Numbered from the stretch's first letter, positions 18,401 to 27,150 are shown. The stretch is 64,000 nucleotides of DNA from Lachnoclostridium sp. An181 (GCF_002160325.1 NZ_NFKJ01000012.1:1-64000); one strand, 5' to 3'. Program-made: numbers and translations. Notes: a model not told the origin generated them from the sequence alone.

Positions 18401-20341
18401 TTTAAAAATGTTGCTACTATTCCTGCAGGAAATGAGCAAATGCTGGGCGCAAGTTTTGCGCTGTGGAACGACGGGATTGATCTGTCCTCAAATGGTGTCA
18501 ATGAATTTGAAATTAATCAGCGTATACTGAAAGCGCTGCCTGCAGTATCGGCAAAAATGTGGGGTGACGGCGGAGACAGTAAAGATTTGACTTATGATGA
18601 GTTTGAACAGTTAAGTCAGGTGATCGGGGAGGATATCCCGGGAGCGAATCTTCTTAGTGAAATCGACAGTGTAACCGATAAAGTAGTGGACTATGATTTT
18701 GACCATGGATCCTTGAAAGACGAATCCGGAAATGGGTACGATATTGTATCTGAGGAGAATGTAACTTTAGCAGATGATGTTCTAGAGTTAAAAGGCGGTA
18801 AAAGTTTTGTTTCAACAAATCTGACAGATTTAGGACCTGTAAATCATTTAAGTGTATCTGTTTACAGGGATGAAGACAGCGATGACAGTGAGCAGATATT
18901 ATTAGAATCCGATCAAGGTACGATTAAAGCAGTACAAAAGGAAACCTTACAAAAGGATGGAACAACTGTTAAAGGAAAAGTTGGTTATTCTAGAGAAGGA
19001 TATGATTATTCGTTTGATTATGAACTGCCGAAAGGACAATGGGTAGATCTGGAAATTGTTTGTGACCAGCAATCTGTAAGGCTTTTTGTAGACGGCGAAT
19101 TGACGGATACAAAGCCGATTAAACAGATGCTGCCGAATCATAAAACAGATACCAATATTCATGATACAAGCAAATATCGCTTGGAGGACTATCCTACTTT
19201 GGTATTGCCTTTGGCAAAAATCGGAAGCGAGGAACATGCATTTATAGGTAAAATTAATAATTTTAAAGTATATAATAAGGCTGTGTCAGATATTGATTAT
19301 CAGAATCTGCTGAAATATATAGAGTCTTTAGATGAAGAAGACTATAGCAGTAATTCATGGGATAATTTACTGAAAGTTTTAGAAGAAAATCAAATCATTG
19401 TTAGTGACACAACCACACAAAAGGAAATCAATATCGCTGTAGAAAATATTGAAAATGCAATAGCTGCACTGGAGTCAGGCGAACCTGAGAAAATTTCCAC
19501 AGCAGTTCTGGAATATGCGATCAGCCTCGCAGAAACTGCAAACACAGACGGAGTGATCACCACTGTTGCAGAGAACTTTGAACAGGCGCTTGCAACTGCA
19601 GAAGAAGTGCTTGATCTTGTACAGGCTGGAGATACTTCTGTGACACAGGCAGATGTGGACGCAGCATGGCAGAACCTGATCAAGGCTATGCAGTTCCTGG
19701 AATTCAAACAGGGAGACAAGACAGATCTTGAAAAAGTGATCGTACTTGCAGAAACAATGGAAAAAGATCTGGATTCCTACCTGGATGCAGGAAAAGCAGC
19801 ATTCCAGAAAGCGCTGGACGAGGCAAGAGAAGTCTATGCAGACGGAGATGCAATGCAGGATGAAGTAGACAGTTCCTGGAAAGCATTGATGGATGCAATG
19901 GCAAATATGCAGCTGAAACCGGATAAAGGCAGACTGGAAGAACTGATCCTGAAAGCATCCATGTTCAATGAAACAGATTATGAGGCTGAATCTTATGCAG
20001 CAATGCGCACAGCACTTGCAGATGCACAGGCAGTTTTCGCAGACAGCCAGGCAACAGCAGAAGAAGTACAGGCAGCAGAGACAGCACTGGAAGGAGCAAT
20101 TGCAAAACTGACACCTGCAAGCAAAGCAGCAGAAGAGAGCAAAGACATTGTTGTGAACGCAGGATCAACAGATAATAACGGAACAACAGATTCCGGCAAT
20201 ACATCCAGTGGAAATGCGGCAAATACAGGAAGTACAGCAAAATCTGCTAAGACCGGAGACGCAGCAAATGCAGCATTACCGGCAGCAGCAGGAATTCTTG
20301 CGGCAGCAGCGGCAGTATTCATCTGGAGAAAAAGAAAATAA
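15464..20341 (+). CDS. surface-anchored GH20 beta-hexosaminidase
   Basis: Signal peptide 1-29 (basic start, then IVILPLIICMLLNVVVLP). Next come a discoidin-like region (40-200), an atrophied bacterial Ig domain (206-296), discoidin/CBM32 (306-458), the GH20b domain (569-686), the GH20 catalytic barrel (693-1033), LamG (1069-1276), a FIVAR helix pair (1280-1340), the shared module (1345-1550; DNA 19496-20112), and the anchor KSAKTGD near 1593 with a membrane span and WRKRK tail. The catalytic Asp-Glu pair is D875-E876 in NIGSDEFYG; other barrel landmarks are FMMDVARKPI and EIDVPSH. GH20 enzymes remove terminal beta-GlcNAc/GalNAc, or lacto-N-biose in some, by substrate-assisted catalysis. Mucin O-glycans or milk oligosaccharides are plausible substrates. 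It stands alone between its own leader and a strong terminator. Confidence 0.92.
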   Translation: MGKKLKKIVILPLIICMLLNVVVLPIKAVESATGLLTSDLLKRFTVAKTVNGFNEKSKLCDGLITEGSRMSSGVDSAGEYYFVSHFNNGNDATTQKVKTVVIDWYAKNFDYYLVKQHTGKWESNDDACRVYTDLSQSSNQEQFTIKRGAYHDTIIFNEPVDVRKLSIMVPQSAFHSSATNVFGETITNMNYISMTEYQIYGEGEIPELTPQQVAYEIDLQNMTVETTENKVTLPSAYDEILEGYDITYHCSDNTVIDEQGNIFTPENNRYLTLSLTLTKNSSSVNTREFSIYVKGTSGEDSLEFRQNLARKKGVTAVASSEEVVGANKTLSSSLAIDGVIDNDHRWASQNNAGTDPLPEEWLQIDLGEIQKVEQIVLHWQRPNIINYRVEVSSDGQVYSTVYEGTEKLTADTLKTVINLESEMQQLRYVRISSGEYDDTKPDGSKGGYTAVSLLEVQLFDNKNESYPEISDVETARAFVEDNSTKGGVIGLDQDRLNYIDLEKYGYDVEVCADYEQVLGKDGEVYRPLTDTTVKYIYKVSDGFEKSESAEYVLNIAGQHQDAGINAKPNVIPELAQWYGATGEFQMTEQSRIIYNEDELERVALAMQQDLCELKGIELEVVKGESPKAGDFVFGLAGEDSGLGKEGYEMNIADSVKVNAVAETGAYYATRSILQILVQTDDNVIAKGLVRDYPKYQIRGFMMDVARKPIQLETVEQISKAMAWYKLNDFQIHLNDNYAKMEKHLENPNQIEFTQEELEALMDEVYSAFRLESNEEGLTSTDLFYTKEEFKNLYDEANAMGINIVPEIDVPSHSLAFIKNHRDFYYKGTIHGKPSADRIAMLDVTDERVVEYIKGVFAEFIDDGTFKGNVVNIGSDEFYGSNEDYRKFVDEMLRYIKIDKGRTPRVWGSLTNKRGSTEVYSDGVQMNIWNTSWANPTKMLEEGYNLINMNDVELYIVAGGNYYHDYLDNEYIYNTFEPNRFKNVATIPAGNEQMLGASFALWNDGIDLSSNGVNEFEINQRILKALPAVSAKMWGDGGDSKDLTYDEFEQLSQVIGEDIPGANLLSEIDSVTDKVVDYDFDHGSLKDESGNGYDIVSEENVTLADDVLELKGGKSFVSTNLTDLGPVNHLSVSVYRDEDSDDSEQILLESDQGTIKAVQKETLQKDGTTVKGKVGYSREGYDYSFDYELPKGQWVDLEIVCDQQSVRLFVDGELTDTKPIKQMLPNHKTDTNIHDTSKYRLEDYPTLVLPLAKIGSEEHAFIGKINNFKVYNKAVSDIDYQNLLKYIESLDEEDYSSNSWDNLLKVLEENQIIVSDTTTQKEINIAVENIENAIAALESGEPEKISTAVLEYAISLAETANTDGVITTVAENFEQALATAEEVLDLVQAGDTSVTQADVDAAWQNLIKAMQFLEFKQGDKTDLEKVIVLAETMEKDLDSYLDAGKAAFQKALDEAREVYADGDAMQDEVDSSWKALMDAMANMQLKPDKGRLEELILKASMFNETDYEAESYAAMRTALADAQAVFADSQATAEEVQAAETALEGAIAKLTPASKAAEESKDIVVNAGSTDNNGTTDSGNTSSGNAANTGSTAKSAKTGDAANAALPAAAGILAAAAAVFIWRKRK

Positions 20342-20387
20342 GAGAAACTGTGTATTCAAAAATAGCAGATACATAAGGAAACAAAAG

Positions 20388-20440
20388 GGCATCGTCCAAC
20401 CAGCTGTTTTGCTGGTTGGACGATGCCTTTTGCTTTTTAT
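20388..20440. terminator. very strong convergent terminator
   Basis: A perfect 17-bp stem (20388-20404 with 20411-20427), loop TGTTTT, with T-rich sequence on the right and AAAA on the left. It can end both the GH20 gene and the leftward gene at 20454. Confidence 0.93.
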
Positions 20441-20453
20441 GTATTTTTTAAGA

Positions 20454-21869
20454 TTAGTCTAGTGTTTTAAGTAAATCCATTATTCTTTGACGAGTTTCTT
20501 CATGGCTGTAAGCAAGTGAGCTATTTTCAAGGCTTTCCATGTAATCATAAAATGATTCTCCAATACTACTTTCCGAAATATAAAATCCGAGAAAAGTTTG
20601 ATCTTTGTTGAGGAAACAAAGAAAAAAGGAATAATCAGAAAAAACTTCATAGTAGACATTTTTGGCAATTAACGGTTGATTTTTTAACATAGTGTAACGA
20701 TTTTTTTTGAAACTAACATCAAGAAAATGTTGTAACATCCTTTTGCGTGTTTCTACAGGAAAGAAAGCGGATAAATATGAGTATGGCCCTGATAACTTTC
20801 CTGTATTTACAAAGTGTAGCAAGCCATCCAAAGTGAAATAATTGTGGAAAGAGACTGGAAGATGATAGTGTTCCCGAAAATCATGCATTAATGTTTCCAA
20901 AGAGGAAGTATAGGTATCTGGAGCAGCAGCTTTAAAAATATCCAAATCATAAATCAGAGAATGCGGGCATGGCTGAGATTCTAGAATAAATGAACAAGGT
21001 TGCTTTTCTTTGGCCAATTGACTATAGAAATTTATAACTTCTGTAGGAGTCTTGGCTACAAATAAAAAAGGATCTGCCATATGAAAATATTTTTTAAATT
21101 CTTCATGGTATTTAGCTATGGTGCAAGGTTCGTATAATATTTGAAAATCATAGAAATCAGCAGAAAGCAAAAAAACACAATCTTTAGAAATTATATAGTA
21201 TGGATAAAGAAGACCACATAGTTGTAGTTGTGAATCTTTGCAGTAAAAGAAAGCTGGATGATAATGTTCATATTGTGTTAATGCAAAAGAAATCACACAT
21301 AGTAATGTTTCGAGATTAGAGTTGACATTATCGCAGACAGCTGGATTTTGGCAAATAGGAAAAAGATGATAAACATTAAATTGCTTATGATATTTTTCGG
21401 CAAGTTTTAATAAAATTCGACAAAATCCAAGACAGTCTGGAGGAAGATTGGTGTAAAGAAAAGGTATTTCATTAGAGTTATTTATCAATTCCTCAAGAAA
21501 GTTATGAATTGCAGATGCCGCGTTTTCAGATAGCAAATGGAGATTTTCATTTGCTAAAGGAATAGAAAAATTATTGTTGGCATTTGATGACGCAAATTGT
21601 TCTAAAATCAGTTGAATATATTTCCGGTTGTAATAAGCTGTTTTTCCGATGCGTTCCTGCTCGTAAAGTTCCATGAGTTGCGCTTTTTCTGTTGGAGAAA
21701 TGCGCAGATGAGAACAGAATTTTGCAAAGAAGTCCGGTTTAGGTAATCGAGTACCTGACAACATCCTCTGCAGAGAGGTTTGATTTAAATTAAAAGTATT
21801 AGAAAATTGATACTTTGTCATGCCAGTATCGTGCAGGTATTTTTGGCATGTTTCACTGAAATTAGACAT
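20454..21869 (-). CDS. large HTH protein of unknown function
   Basis: A protein of 471 residues. The first about 70 residues form an XRE-like helix-turn-helix (CQKYLHDTGMTKYQFSNTFNLNQTSLQRMLSG, followed by helices to about 70). The remaining 400 residues resemble no domain I know. They are rich in Phe, Tyr and His, have no membrane spans and contain scattered cysteines. ATG 21869 is chosen because GAGGAGG lies just before it; a TTG further up adds only five residues. It is divergent from the TPR-DUF2971 gene across 173 bases that carry a 9-bp inverted repeat, so it is probably that gene's regulator or sensor. Codon and base use are AT-richer than the surrounding surface genes, suggesting acquisition. 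Confidence 0.75.
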   Translation of the reverse strand: MSNFSETCQKYLHDTGMTKYQFSNTFNLNQTSLQRMLSGTRLPKPDFFAKFCSHLRISPTEKAQLMELYEQERIGKTAYYNRKYIQLILEQFASSNANNNFSIPLANENLHLLSENAASAIHNFLEELINNSNEIPFLYTNLPPDCLGFCRILLKLAEKYHKQFNVYHLFPICQNPAVCDNVNSNLETLLCVISFALTQYEHYHPAFFYCKDSQLQLCGLLYPYYIISKDCVFLLSADFYDFQILYEPCTIAKYHEEFKKYFHMADPFLFVAKTPTEVINFYSQLAKEKQPCSFILESQPCPHSLIYDLDIFKAAAPDTYTSSLETLMHDFREHYHLPVSFHNYFTLDGLLHFVNTGKLSGPYSYLSAFFPVETRKRMLQHFLDVSFKKNRYTMLKNQPLIAKNVYYEVFSDYSFFLCFLNKDQTFLGFYISESSIGESFYDYMESLENSSLAYSHEETRQRIMDLLKTLD

Positions 21870-21905
21870 ACGGTACCTCCTCAAAATGATTTTGTTCTGG
21901 CATTA

Positions 21906-21934
21906 TTGTAATATGGCAAAATAGGATATTACAA
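21906..21934. promoter_or_regulatory. candidate operator between the HTH and TPR genes
   Basis: Perfect 9-bp inverted repeat TTGTAATAT (21906-21914) / ATATTACAA (21926-21934) with an 11-base spacer. It is about 36 bases upstream of the HTH start and about 109 before the TPR gene. The spacing suits a dimeric HTH regulator. Confidence 0.5.
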
Positions 21935-22042
21935 GCAATAACGTGAAAAAGGCAGAGCATAATAAAGAGCATATATTGAAAGGAGATAAATAAAAATGTA
22001 AAATTTGAGAAAATATCAGAAAATAAAAGGAAGTGGGACAAA

Positions 22043-24943
22043 ATGAGAAATTATTTTAGGGGGAATTTTAGGGAGAATAGATGTAGGACTATAAGTGAGC
22101 TGGAAGGGCAATTAAAGGAAATCTATGATCAGGCAGATGAAACATATGAAAACCGTGTGAATAATATGCATGACCAAAATATGAAAAAATATCAAGAATT
22201 TTTGAAAGAAGTTAATCGAATAATGGAGGAACTAGGAAATGACAGTGGGGAAGAAAAACTGGCAAATCTGGTCAGAGGAAATATTTATCTCAGGATGGGG
22301 CAAAGTCAGAGTGATGTTTTAAAAGAGTCAGATATTTATTATCAAAATGCGGCGGAGTGTTTGGAAATAGCGTTAAAAAAGGAAAATGTGTCTGAAGATG
22401 ATGAAGGGGAGTTGAATTTACTTATAAAATTGAATTTAGGAAAATACTTTCGTAACATTGGACAGAATGGATCAAAAGAGCATTTTAAATCTGCGTTGGA
22501 TTATTTTAGCGAGGTTAAAGAACAATGTAAGGATAAGGGTAAAAGATGGAGAAAGCATCTCTGTATTGACGCAAGTGTAAATATGGGACGTGCGTATGAA
22601 GGTCTTTATGAATTTGAAAGTGCTAATGGAAAATATAACCTAATTATCGGCGAGTATGAGAAGGAAAAAGACGAGTGGAATAAAATGGGGTTTAAAGGTT
22701 ATTATATACAAGCTAAAATTAGAAAGGGGCTTGTTTATCGAAAACAAAGAGAATATGAACAGGCAGAAGAAGCGTTTCAAGAAGTACTAAAATCAGACCC
22801 TAATAATGTGGATGCTAAAAATAATTTGGTTGTATGTCATCGCAAACTGGAAAAAAGAATTGATAATAATGATAAAAAAATTATAGAGGAGTATTTTGGG
22901 AAAAATCGGTTTGCAACTGTGAACTATTTGAAGTGGGCGATTAAAAACAAACCAGACGAAGAGGAGATATGTGAAATTACAAAAAATATGCTGGATAAAC
23001 ATTATGGCAGTGTAGAAGAGATAATTGAGGATATGTTAAAAGAAAATCCAAAAGACAGGGAATTACAATTGATTCAAATGTTGCAGTTCAAGGAAAAAAG
23101 GGAATACGAAAAAGCAATTGAAGTAGGGCAAAATATATATGAAAATATGCCATTTATTAGAAGGGGGACTATTAGCTTAAAAGCTTATTTTAATATGGCA
23201 CAATGTTTGATGGAACAGAAAAAATTTCATCGTGCAAAGAAAATTTTGACAGATATTCTAGATGAATGTAGCGAAGATATACTGGCACAAATAGAAATAG
23301 CGCGATGTGAGATGTGTATGAGAGAATTTCAAAAAGCCAGTGAAAAGTATAAGGCTGTGAAAGGAAAAGAGGAGTTTAGAAAGCTTAGCAAAAAAGATAA
23401 AATAAATTTATTAAATGATTTAAGTATGTGCTACTTAAGGATGGGAGAAGCAGAAAATATAAAAGAAGCAGGAAATACAGTGGACGAGGTTTTGAGAATA
23501 AGATCAAAAAACAGGAAAGCTTTGTATATAAAAGCTCTTTGTTGCAGTAAAAGTGATGAAAAATTAAAAGAGGCTATACAATATTTTGAAAGTGCTAAAC
23601 CACAAGGTTGTACGGAGCTATATCTGGAATCAGATTTAATCAGTTGTAGATATGCTCTTTGGAAAAAAGATAAAAAACAAAATATGAACCAGATTGAGGC
23701 TATAAATAGACAATTAAAACTTGTGCAAAAAACGCCTTGCTCCTTGGAAACCTGTGCAGAATTAAGTGAGTTATTAGATGACTTGGAAGAAATGGAAGAA
23801 ACAATAGAGCTTTGGAAAGATTTATGTTCAGCAATATCCGGAATCAATTTGATAGAAAAAGAGGAGGGGTATACATATTTTTCGAGCTTACAGAAAAAGA
23901 AAAAATTTATAAAGTTAGAAGCAGAGAAAAGGGGGAAGATTTTAAAAGAACTATTTGGCTTATTTAAGGAAATTAAGGAAATAAAGGGGTTATGTAGAAT
24001 TACGAATATATATGAAGATGAGGAGGAGATAAAAGCCGAGGAAATTAATGGGAAAAAACCGGCGCACTATACAAGTTTAAATACATTGAAAATATTATTA
24101 CCAAAAGACGATGAAAAAGAAGAAAAATTGCGCCTTTGGAATACTGCTTATATGAATGATCCATTTGAAGGAGAACTTTTCATTAAAATGTTGAAAAAAG
24201 GATTTGAGTCTGAAAAAGATGCGCAGACAATACTTCAAAAGTATTTTTTGCACTTACAAAACAATACAGCGTCTGATCAGTCGCAAGAGAATAAACCGGG
24301 GTTGGCACCAGTGAATGGCAACGTATATATTTTGAGTTTTTCAGAAGAACATGATGGAATTCAAATGTGGACGAATTATACAAAGCATGCAAAGGGAGTT
24401 TGCCTTGTTTTTGAAGATGATTTTTGGGATGTCAGAAAAAAGCAAGGGAACGAGAACAATCGCTCTGTGTATTCTGATTCAGATTATCCACTTTATAAAG
24501 TACAATATCTTAAAATGAAAGAATATACAGACAGTGAATCTGGAAGTGATATTTCCCCAATAAAGGAATGTATACAAAAAGCATGTAAATATTTATCAGA
24601 ACTGGAGAAAACTTTTCAGGATGAAGAGATAAAGCCAAAATGCCAAGATATTATACGAACGGTTGTAACAGATATGTTAAATGAGGTCAGATTTCTTTTT
24701 AAGGATCCGGAATATAAACACGAAAAGGAACTGCGGATGATTCGTCAATCTTATAATCCACAGATTGAAATGGATGTATATAAGATACCGAGACTCTATA
24801 TTGAAGTAGAAAAGGAAGTTCGATTCAATGAAGTAAGATTGGGACCAGCCTATTCAGAAACAGAAATCAATGAAATTGTTTCATGGTTATATGCGACGGG
24901 AAAGGTAAAGAGAGTTGTCCGCTCAGAACGACATTATAGGTAA
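22043..24943 (+). CDS. TPR-repeat protein with C-terminal DUF2971-like domain
   Basis: A protein of 966 residues. The first about 640 residues are helical repeats of the TPR type; the clearest units lie around 160-275 (for example KGLVYRKQREYEQAEEAFQEVLKSDPNN) and 330-520. After a coiled linker comes a DUF2971-like domain (about 670-960), recognised by HYTSLNTLKILL, NDPFEGELF, YILSFSEEHDGIQMWTNYTKHAKGVCLVF and KHEKELRMIRQ. DUF2971 has no settled biochemical role; it is patchily distributed and often near mobile or defence genes. There is no signal peptide, so it is probably cytoplasmic. AAGGAAG precedes the ATG. The gene is strongly AT- and Lys-rich compared with its neighbours. With the divergent HTH protein it forms an isolated two-gene island between surface-enzyme and housekeeping genes; a stress or phage-response role is a guess. 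Confidence 0.75.
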   Translation: MRNYFRGNFRENRCRTISELEGQLKEIYDQADETYENRVNNMHDQNMKKYQEFLKEVNRIMEELGNDSGEEKLANLVRGNIYLRMGQSQSDVLKESDIYYQNAAECLEIALKKENVSEDDEGELNLLIKLNLGKYFRNIGQNGSKEHFKSALDYFSEVKEQCKDKGKRWRKHLCIDASVNMGRAYEGLYEFESANGKYNLIIGEYEKEKDEWNKMGFKGYYIQAKIRKGLVYRKQREYEQAEEAFQEVLKSDPNNVDAKNNLVVCHRKLEKRIDNNDKKIIEEYFGKNRFATVNYLKWAIKNKPDEEEICEITKNMLDKHYGSVEEIIEDMLKENPKDRELQLIQMLQFKEKREYEKAIEVGQNIYENMPFIRRGTISLKAYFNMAQCLMEQKKFHRAKKILTDILDECSEDILAQIEIARCEMCMREFQKASEKYKAVKGKEEFRKLSKKDKINLLNDLSMCYLRMGEAENIKEAGNTVDEVLRIRSKNRKALYIKALCCSKSDEKLKEAIQYFESAKPQGCTELYLESDLISCRYALWKKDKKQNMNQIEAINRQLKLVQKTPCSLETCAELSELLDDLEEMEETIELWKDLCSAISGINLIEKEEGYTYFSSLQKKKKFIKLEAEKRGKILKELFGLFKEIKEIKGLCRITNIYEDEEEIKAEEINGKKPAHYTSLNTLKILLPKDDEKEEKLRLWNTAYMNDPFEGELFIKMLKKGFESEKDAQTILQKYFLHLQNNTASDQSQENKPGLAPVNGNVYILSFSEEHDGIQMWTNYTKHAKGVCLVFEDDFWDVRKKQGNENNRSVYSDSDYPLYKVQYLKMKEYTDSESGSDISPIKECIQKACKYLSELEKTFQDEEIKPKCQDIIRTVVTDMLNEVRFLFKDPEYKHEKELRMIRQSYNPQIEMDVYKIPRLYIEVEKEVRFNEVRLGPAYSETEINEIVSWLYATGKVKRVVRSERHYR

Positions 24944-25010
24944 TAGCTTGAGAACGTTTCAAATTTTGTGTAAACCGTAAAAGTTGATATAAGATATGTC
25001 ATTAGTTACT

Positions 25011-25057
25011 GGGACAGAACCTTTAAAAATCAGGCTCTGTCCCATATTTTTATTTTT
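25011..25057. terminator. convergent terminator
   Basis: Stem GGGACAGA (25011-25018) / TCTGTCCC (25036-25043) followed by a T-rich run; it lies between the TPR gene and the leftward XRE gene. Confidence 0.85.
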
Positions 25058-25256
25058 CATCATCTACAAACTCAAATAGTTCTTCAACAGTTACATGGAA
25101 AACTTTTGCAATATCCATAGCTAGTTTCAAAGACGGATTATATCTTCCATTTTCAAGATGAACGATGGTTTCTCGTCTGGCAGAGACAAGTGCCGCCAGT
25201 TCACTTTGTTTTAATCCAGCTTTTTCTCTATATTCTTTTATCTTTGTTTTCAGCAT
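25050..25256 (-). CDS. XRE-family HTH regulator
   Basis: A protein of 68 residues consisting of one Cro/CI-type HTH: KIKEYREKAGLKQSELAALVSARRETIVHLENGRYNPSLKLAMDIAKVFHVTVEELF. The length and ending are typical of the short YgzD-like regulators that often accompany a small membrane protein. It follows the membrane-protein gene with a 6-base gap, so the two share the promoter at 25717-25745. The duplicated site around that promoter suggests self-control. Confidence 0.88.
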   Translation of the reverse strand: MLKTKIKEYREKAGLKQSELAALVSARRETIVHLENGRYNPSLKLAMDIAKVFHVTVEELFEFVDDEK

Positions 25257-25262
25257 AGGTGA

Positions 25263-25670
25263 TTACATCCCTTTCTTATCAATGATACTAAAGATTACAG
25301 CTCTTAAAATTGTAAGTAAGAGAATGCTGGTCAGGATGCAGTATCCTGCGATTTCTCCTGAAAAATCGGAGAAGATACATGCAACAGCAGCAATGATCAT
25401 TAGTGTATAAGCAATTTTCAGGCAAATGGAATCTGTTGTTTTTAGGTTTTCTTTTGCAAATTCATCGAAAATATCTTTTCTTTTTGCATAGGAAATCTGG
25501 TAGCCAACAAGGAGTCCTGCAGCAGCAAAAATAGCGGTTTGGATATACATATAAGCCGGACTCCAGCTATCCCTTGTGCACATCCAGTAATATACCCAAA
25601 ATAGTACGGCTGGTGTGATTTTGAGGAACATCCATGTTCTTAAATTGATTGTTGTTTTTTGTGTTTTCAT
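25263..25670 (-). CDS. small four-span membrane protein
   Basis: A protein of 135 residues with about four hydrophobic segments (near 16-32, 40-60, 85-105 and 110-128) and a charged cytoplasmic loop between spans 2 and 3 (YAKRKDIFDEFAKENLKTTD). Similar proteins of unknown function are often encoded directly before a short XRE regulator in Firmicutes. ATG 25670 has GGAGG 8 bases upstream and is preferred over the TTG at 25685. It is the first gene of the two-gene unit. A role in membrane stress or peptide sensing would be guesswork. Confidence 0.72.
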   Translation of the reverse strand: MKTQKTTINLRTWMFLKITPAVLFWVYYWMCTRDSWSPAYMYIQTAIFAAAGLLVGYQISYAKRKDIFDEFAKENLKTTDSICLKIAYTLMIIAAVACIFSDFSGEIAGYCILTSILLLTILRAVIFSIIDKKGM

Positions 25671-25683
25671 AATCAAGACCTCC

Positions 25684-25704
25684 AATGTGAAATATTTCTA
25701 ACTT
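25684..25704. repeat. operator-like repeat copy 1
   Basis: The 21-base sequence here matches 25751-25771 at 20 positions. It contains the palindrome GAAATATTTC and lies between the promoter and the start of the membrane-protein gene, a repressor position. Confidence 0.6.
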
Positions 25705-25716
25705 CTTTGTGTTAAA

Positions 25717-25745
25717 AATATATCACTTCTGATGTGGAGAGTCAA
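25717..25745 (-). promoter_or_regulatory. promoter of the membrane protein/XRE unit
   Basis: Reading leftward: TTGACT (complement of 25740-25745), a 17-base spacer, then TATATT (complement of 25717-25722). It is flanked on both sides by the 21-base repeats. Confidence 0.72.
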
Positions 25746-25750
25746 TAAGA

Positions 25751-25771
25751 AATGTGAAATATTTTTAACTT
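25751..25771. repeat. operator-like repeat copy 2
   Basis: Second copy of the 21-base repeat, same orientation, 67 bases from the first and just upstream of the -35. It has one mismatch (GAAATATTTT). Confidence 0.6.
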
Positions 25772-25783
25772 TTTGGGGCTGCT

Positions 25784-26167
25784 CTAAATAGTTATCTCAA
25801 TCTGATTTCCTTCTATTCCAATGATGCAGCTTTCATAATATCCATCACCAGTTGTGCGGGGACCGCTGATCACTTCAAATCCATCTGCTTTTAATGTGTT
25901 GGTCAGTGCATCAACATTTTCCTTGCTGCCAACGCTAAAAGCGATATGGACAAAACCGGTTCTTGCAAGCGGTTTTTCCATGTCTTTCATATCTGGCTTA
26001 TTCATAATTTCCAGCCGTGCTCCATCATCAAATGACAAAAAGTATGAGCGAAAATCTGTATTTTTGTTATGGTAACCGTCATTAGAGACAGCACCGAGAT
26101 ATGTTACAAAGAAATTTTTTGCTTTTTCTAAATCTGTTACATACATGGCAATGTGTTCGATCTTCAT
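25784..26167 (-). CDS. VOC-family (glyoxalase-like) protein
   Basis: A protein of 127 residues with the paired beta-alpha-beta-beta-beta layout of the vicinal oxygen chelate superfamily: [23 protein letters not shown] at the start and [29 protein letters not shown] at the start of the second half. Candidate metal ligands are His5, Glu53 (ARLEIM), His74 and a C-terminal Glu ([10 protein letters not shown]). The family covers glyoxalase I, dioxygenases and antibiotic-binding proteins; the substrate here is unknown. It is a single leftward gene. Confidence 0.82.
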   Translation of the reverse strand: MKIEHIAMYVTDLEKAKNFFVTYLGAVSNDGYHNKNTDFRSYFLSFDDGARLEIMNKPDMKDMEKPLARTGFVHIAFSVGSKENVDALTNTLKADGFEVISGPRTTGDGYYESCIIGIEGNQIEITI

Positions 26168-26379
26168 AAAAAGTCACCTCAATTTTTATTGATAAATATA
26201 ATATAGCAAAAATATGGCAGTTCCGATATCTTTTCTCGCCAAAATAAGCAGAACAAAAGAAGTGCCAGGGGCAGAATCATCACTCTTTTGTCCACTCCAG
26301 TTGAATAAAAGAAAGAGGATAATTATAATTTATGTTGTAAGTATATGGAGAACAGCAAAATACATATGGAGGGATAATT

Positions 26380-27090
26380 GTGAAACGACCGTACATGATT
26401 TGCCATATTTTAAGTGCTCTGGATGGAAGAATTTCCGGACCTTTTATGGGAACCACAGAAGGTGCAGAGATGGGAAAAGCGTATGGAGATATCCGCAATC
26501 AGTTGGCAGCTGATGCCTGGCTGTTTGGGACAGTAACTGTCAAAGAAATGACCGGAAACATCAAACCTGAGCTTGAAAGATCCGGCAATCAGGTGGCATT
26601 GGGGGATTTTATCGTAAAGTCAGAGGAAGCCTTTTATTATATTGCAGTGGACGCGCAAGGAGAGATCGGATGGAAGTCCGGTATATTCCATAGACAGGGG
26701 GCAAAACCTGCACAGGTTATTGAAATACTCACAGAACAGGCGTCTTTGGAAGTTCGTGCTTATCTGCAGGAAAAACAAGTTGCCTATATCATTGCAGGAA
26801 AAACGGAAATTGACTGGAAACTGGCAGCAGAAAAACTTTATGAAGAATTTGGAATCCGCACAATGTTGATCTGCGGAGGTGGAATGATCAACTGGTCATT
26901 TCTTCAGGCTGGACTATTAGATGAACTCAGTCTTCTGATTGCGGCAGCAGCAGACGGAGCTCCGGGAAAACCAACGGTATTTGACAAAGTGCCGTTTTTA
27001 TCAGTGGGAGTTCCAAAAGAGTTTTCGTTAAAGAGTATAGAACGGATCGGAGAAAATGGAGTCTGGTTAAAGTATCAGGTGAAGAATTAA
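26380..27090 (+). CDS. RibD C-terminal/dihydrofolate-reductase-like protein
   Basis: A protein of 236 residues. MICHILSALDGRISG at the N-terminus and MLICGGGMINWSFLQAGLLDELSLLIAAAADG near the C-terminus match the RibD_C (5-amino-6-(5-phosphoribosylamino)uracil reductase-like) fold, including the Gly-rich NADPH loop. It lacks the deaminase half of RibD and no riboflavin genes are nearby, so it is probably a stand-alone oxidoreductase of unknown substrate. It starts with GTG at 26380, supported by GGAGGG 6 bases before. It ends at a strong convergent terminator. Confidence 0.8.
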   Translation: MKRPYMICHILSALDGRISGPFMGTTEGAEMGKAYGDIRNQLAADAWLFGTVTVKEMTGNIKPELERSGNQVALGDFIVKSEEAFYYIAVDAQGEIGWKSGIFHRQGAKPAQVIEILTEQASLEVRAYLQEKQVAYIIAGKTEIDWKLAAEKLYEEFGIRTMLICGGGMINWSFLQAGLLDELSLLIAAAADGAPGKPTVFDKVPFLSVGVPKEFSLKSIERIGENGVWLKYQVKN

Positions 27091-27112
27091 AAATGTGCAG
27101 ATTTATTTTAAA

Positions 27113-27150
27113 TAGAAACCCAGGAGATTATTTCTCACGGGTTTCTATAC
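27113..27150. terminator. convergent terminator overlapping the LysR 3' end
   Basis: Arms AGAAACCC (27113-27120) and GGGTTTCT (27138-27145) with an inner GAGA/TCTC pairing. The stop codon of the leftward LysR gene lies inside the hairpin. Confidence 0.8.
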
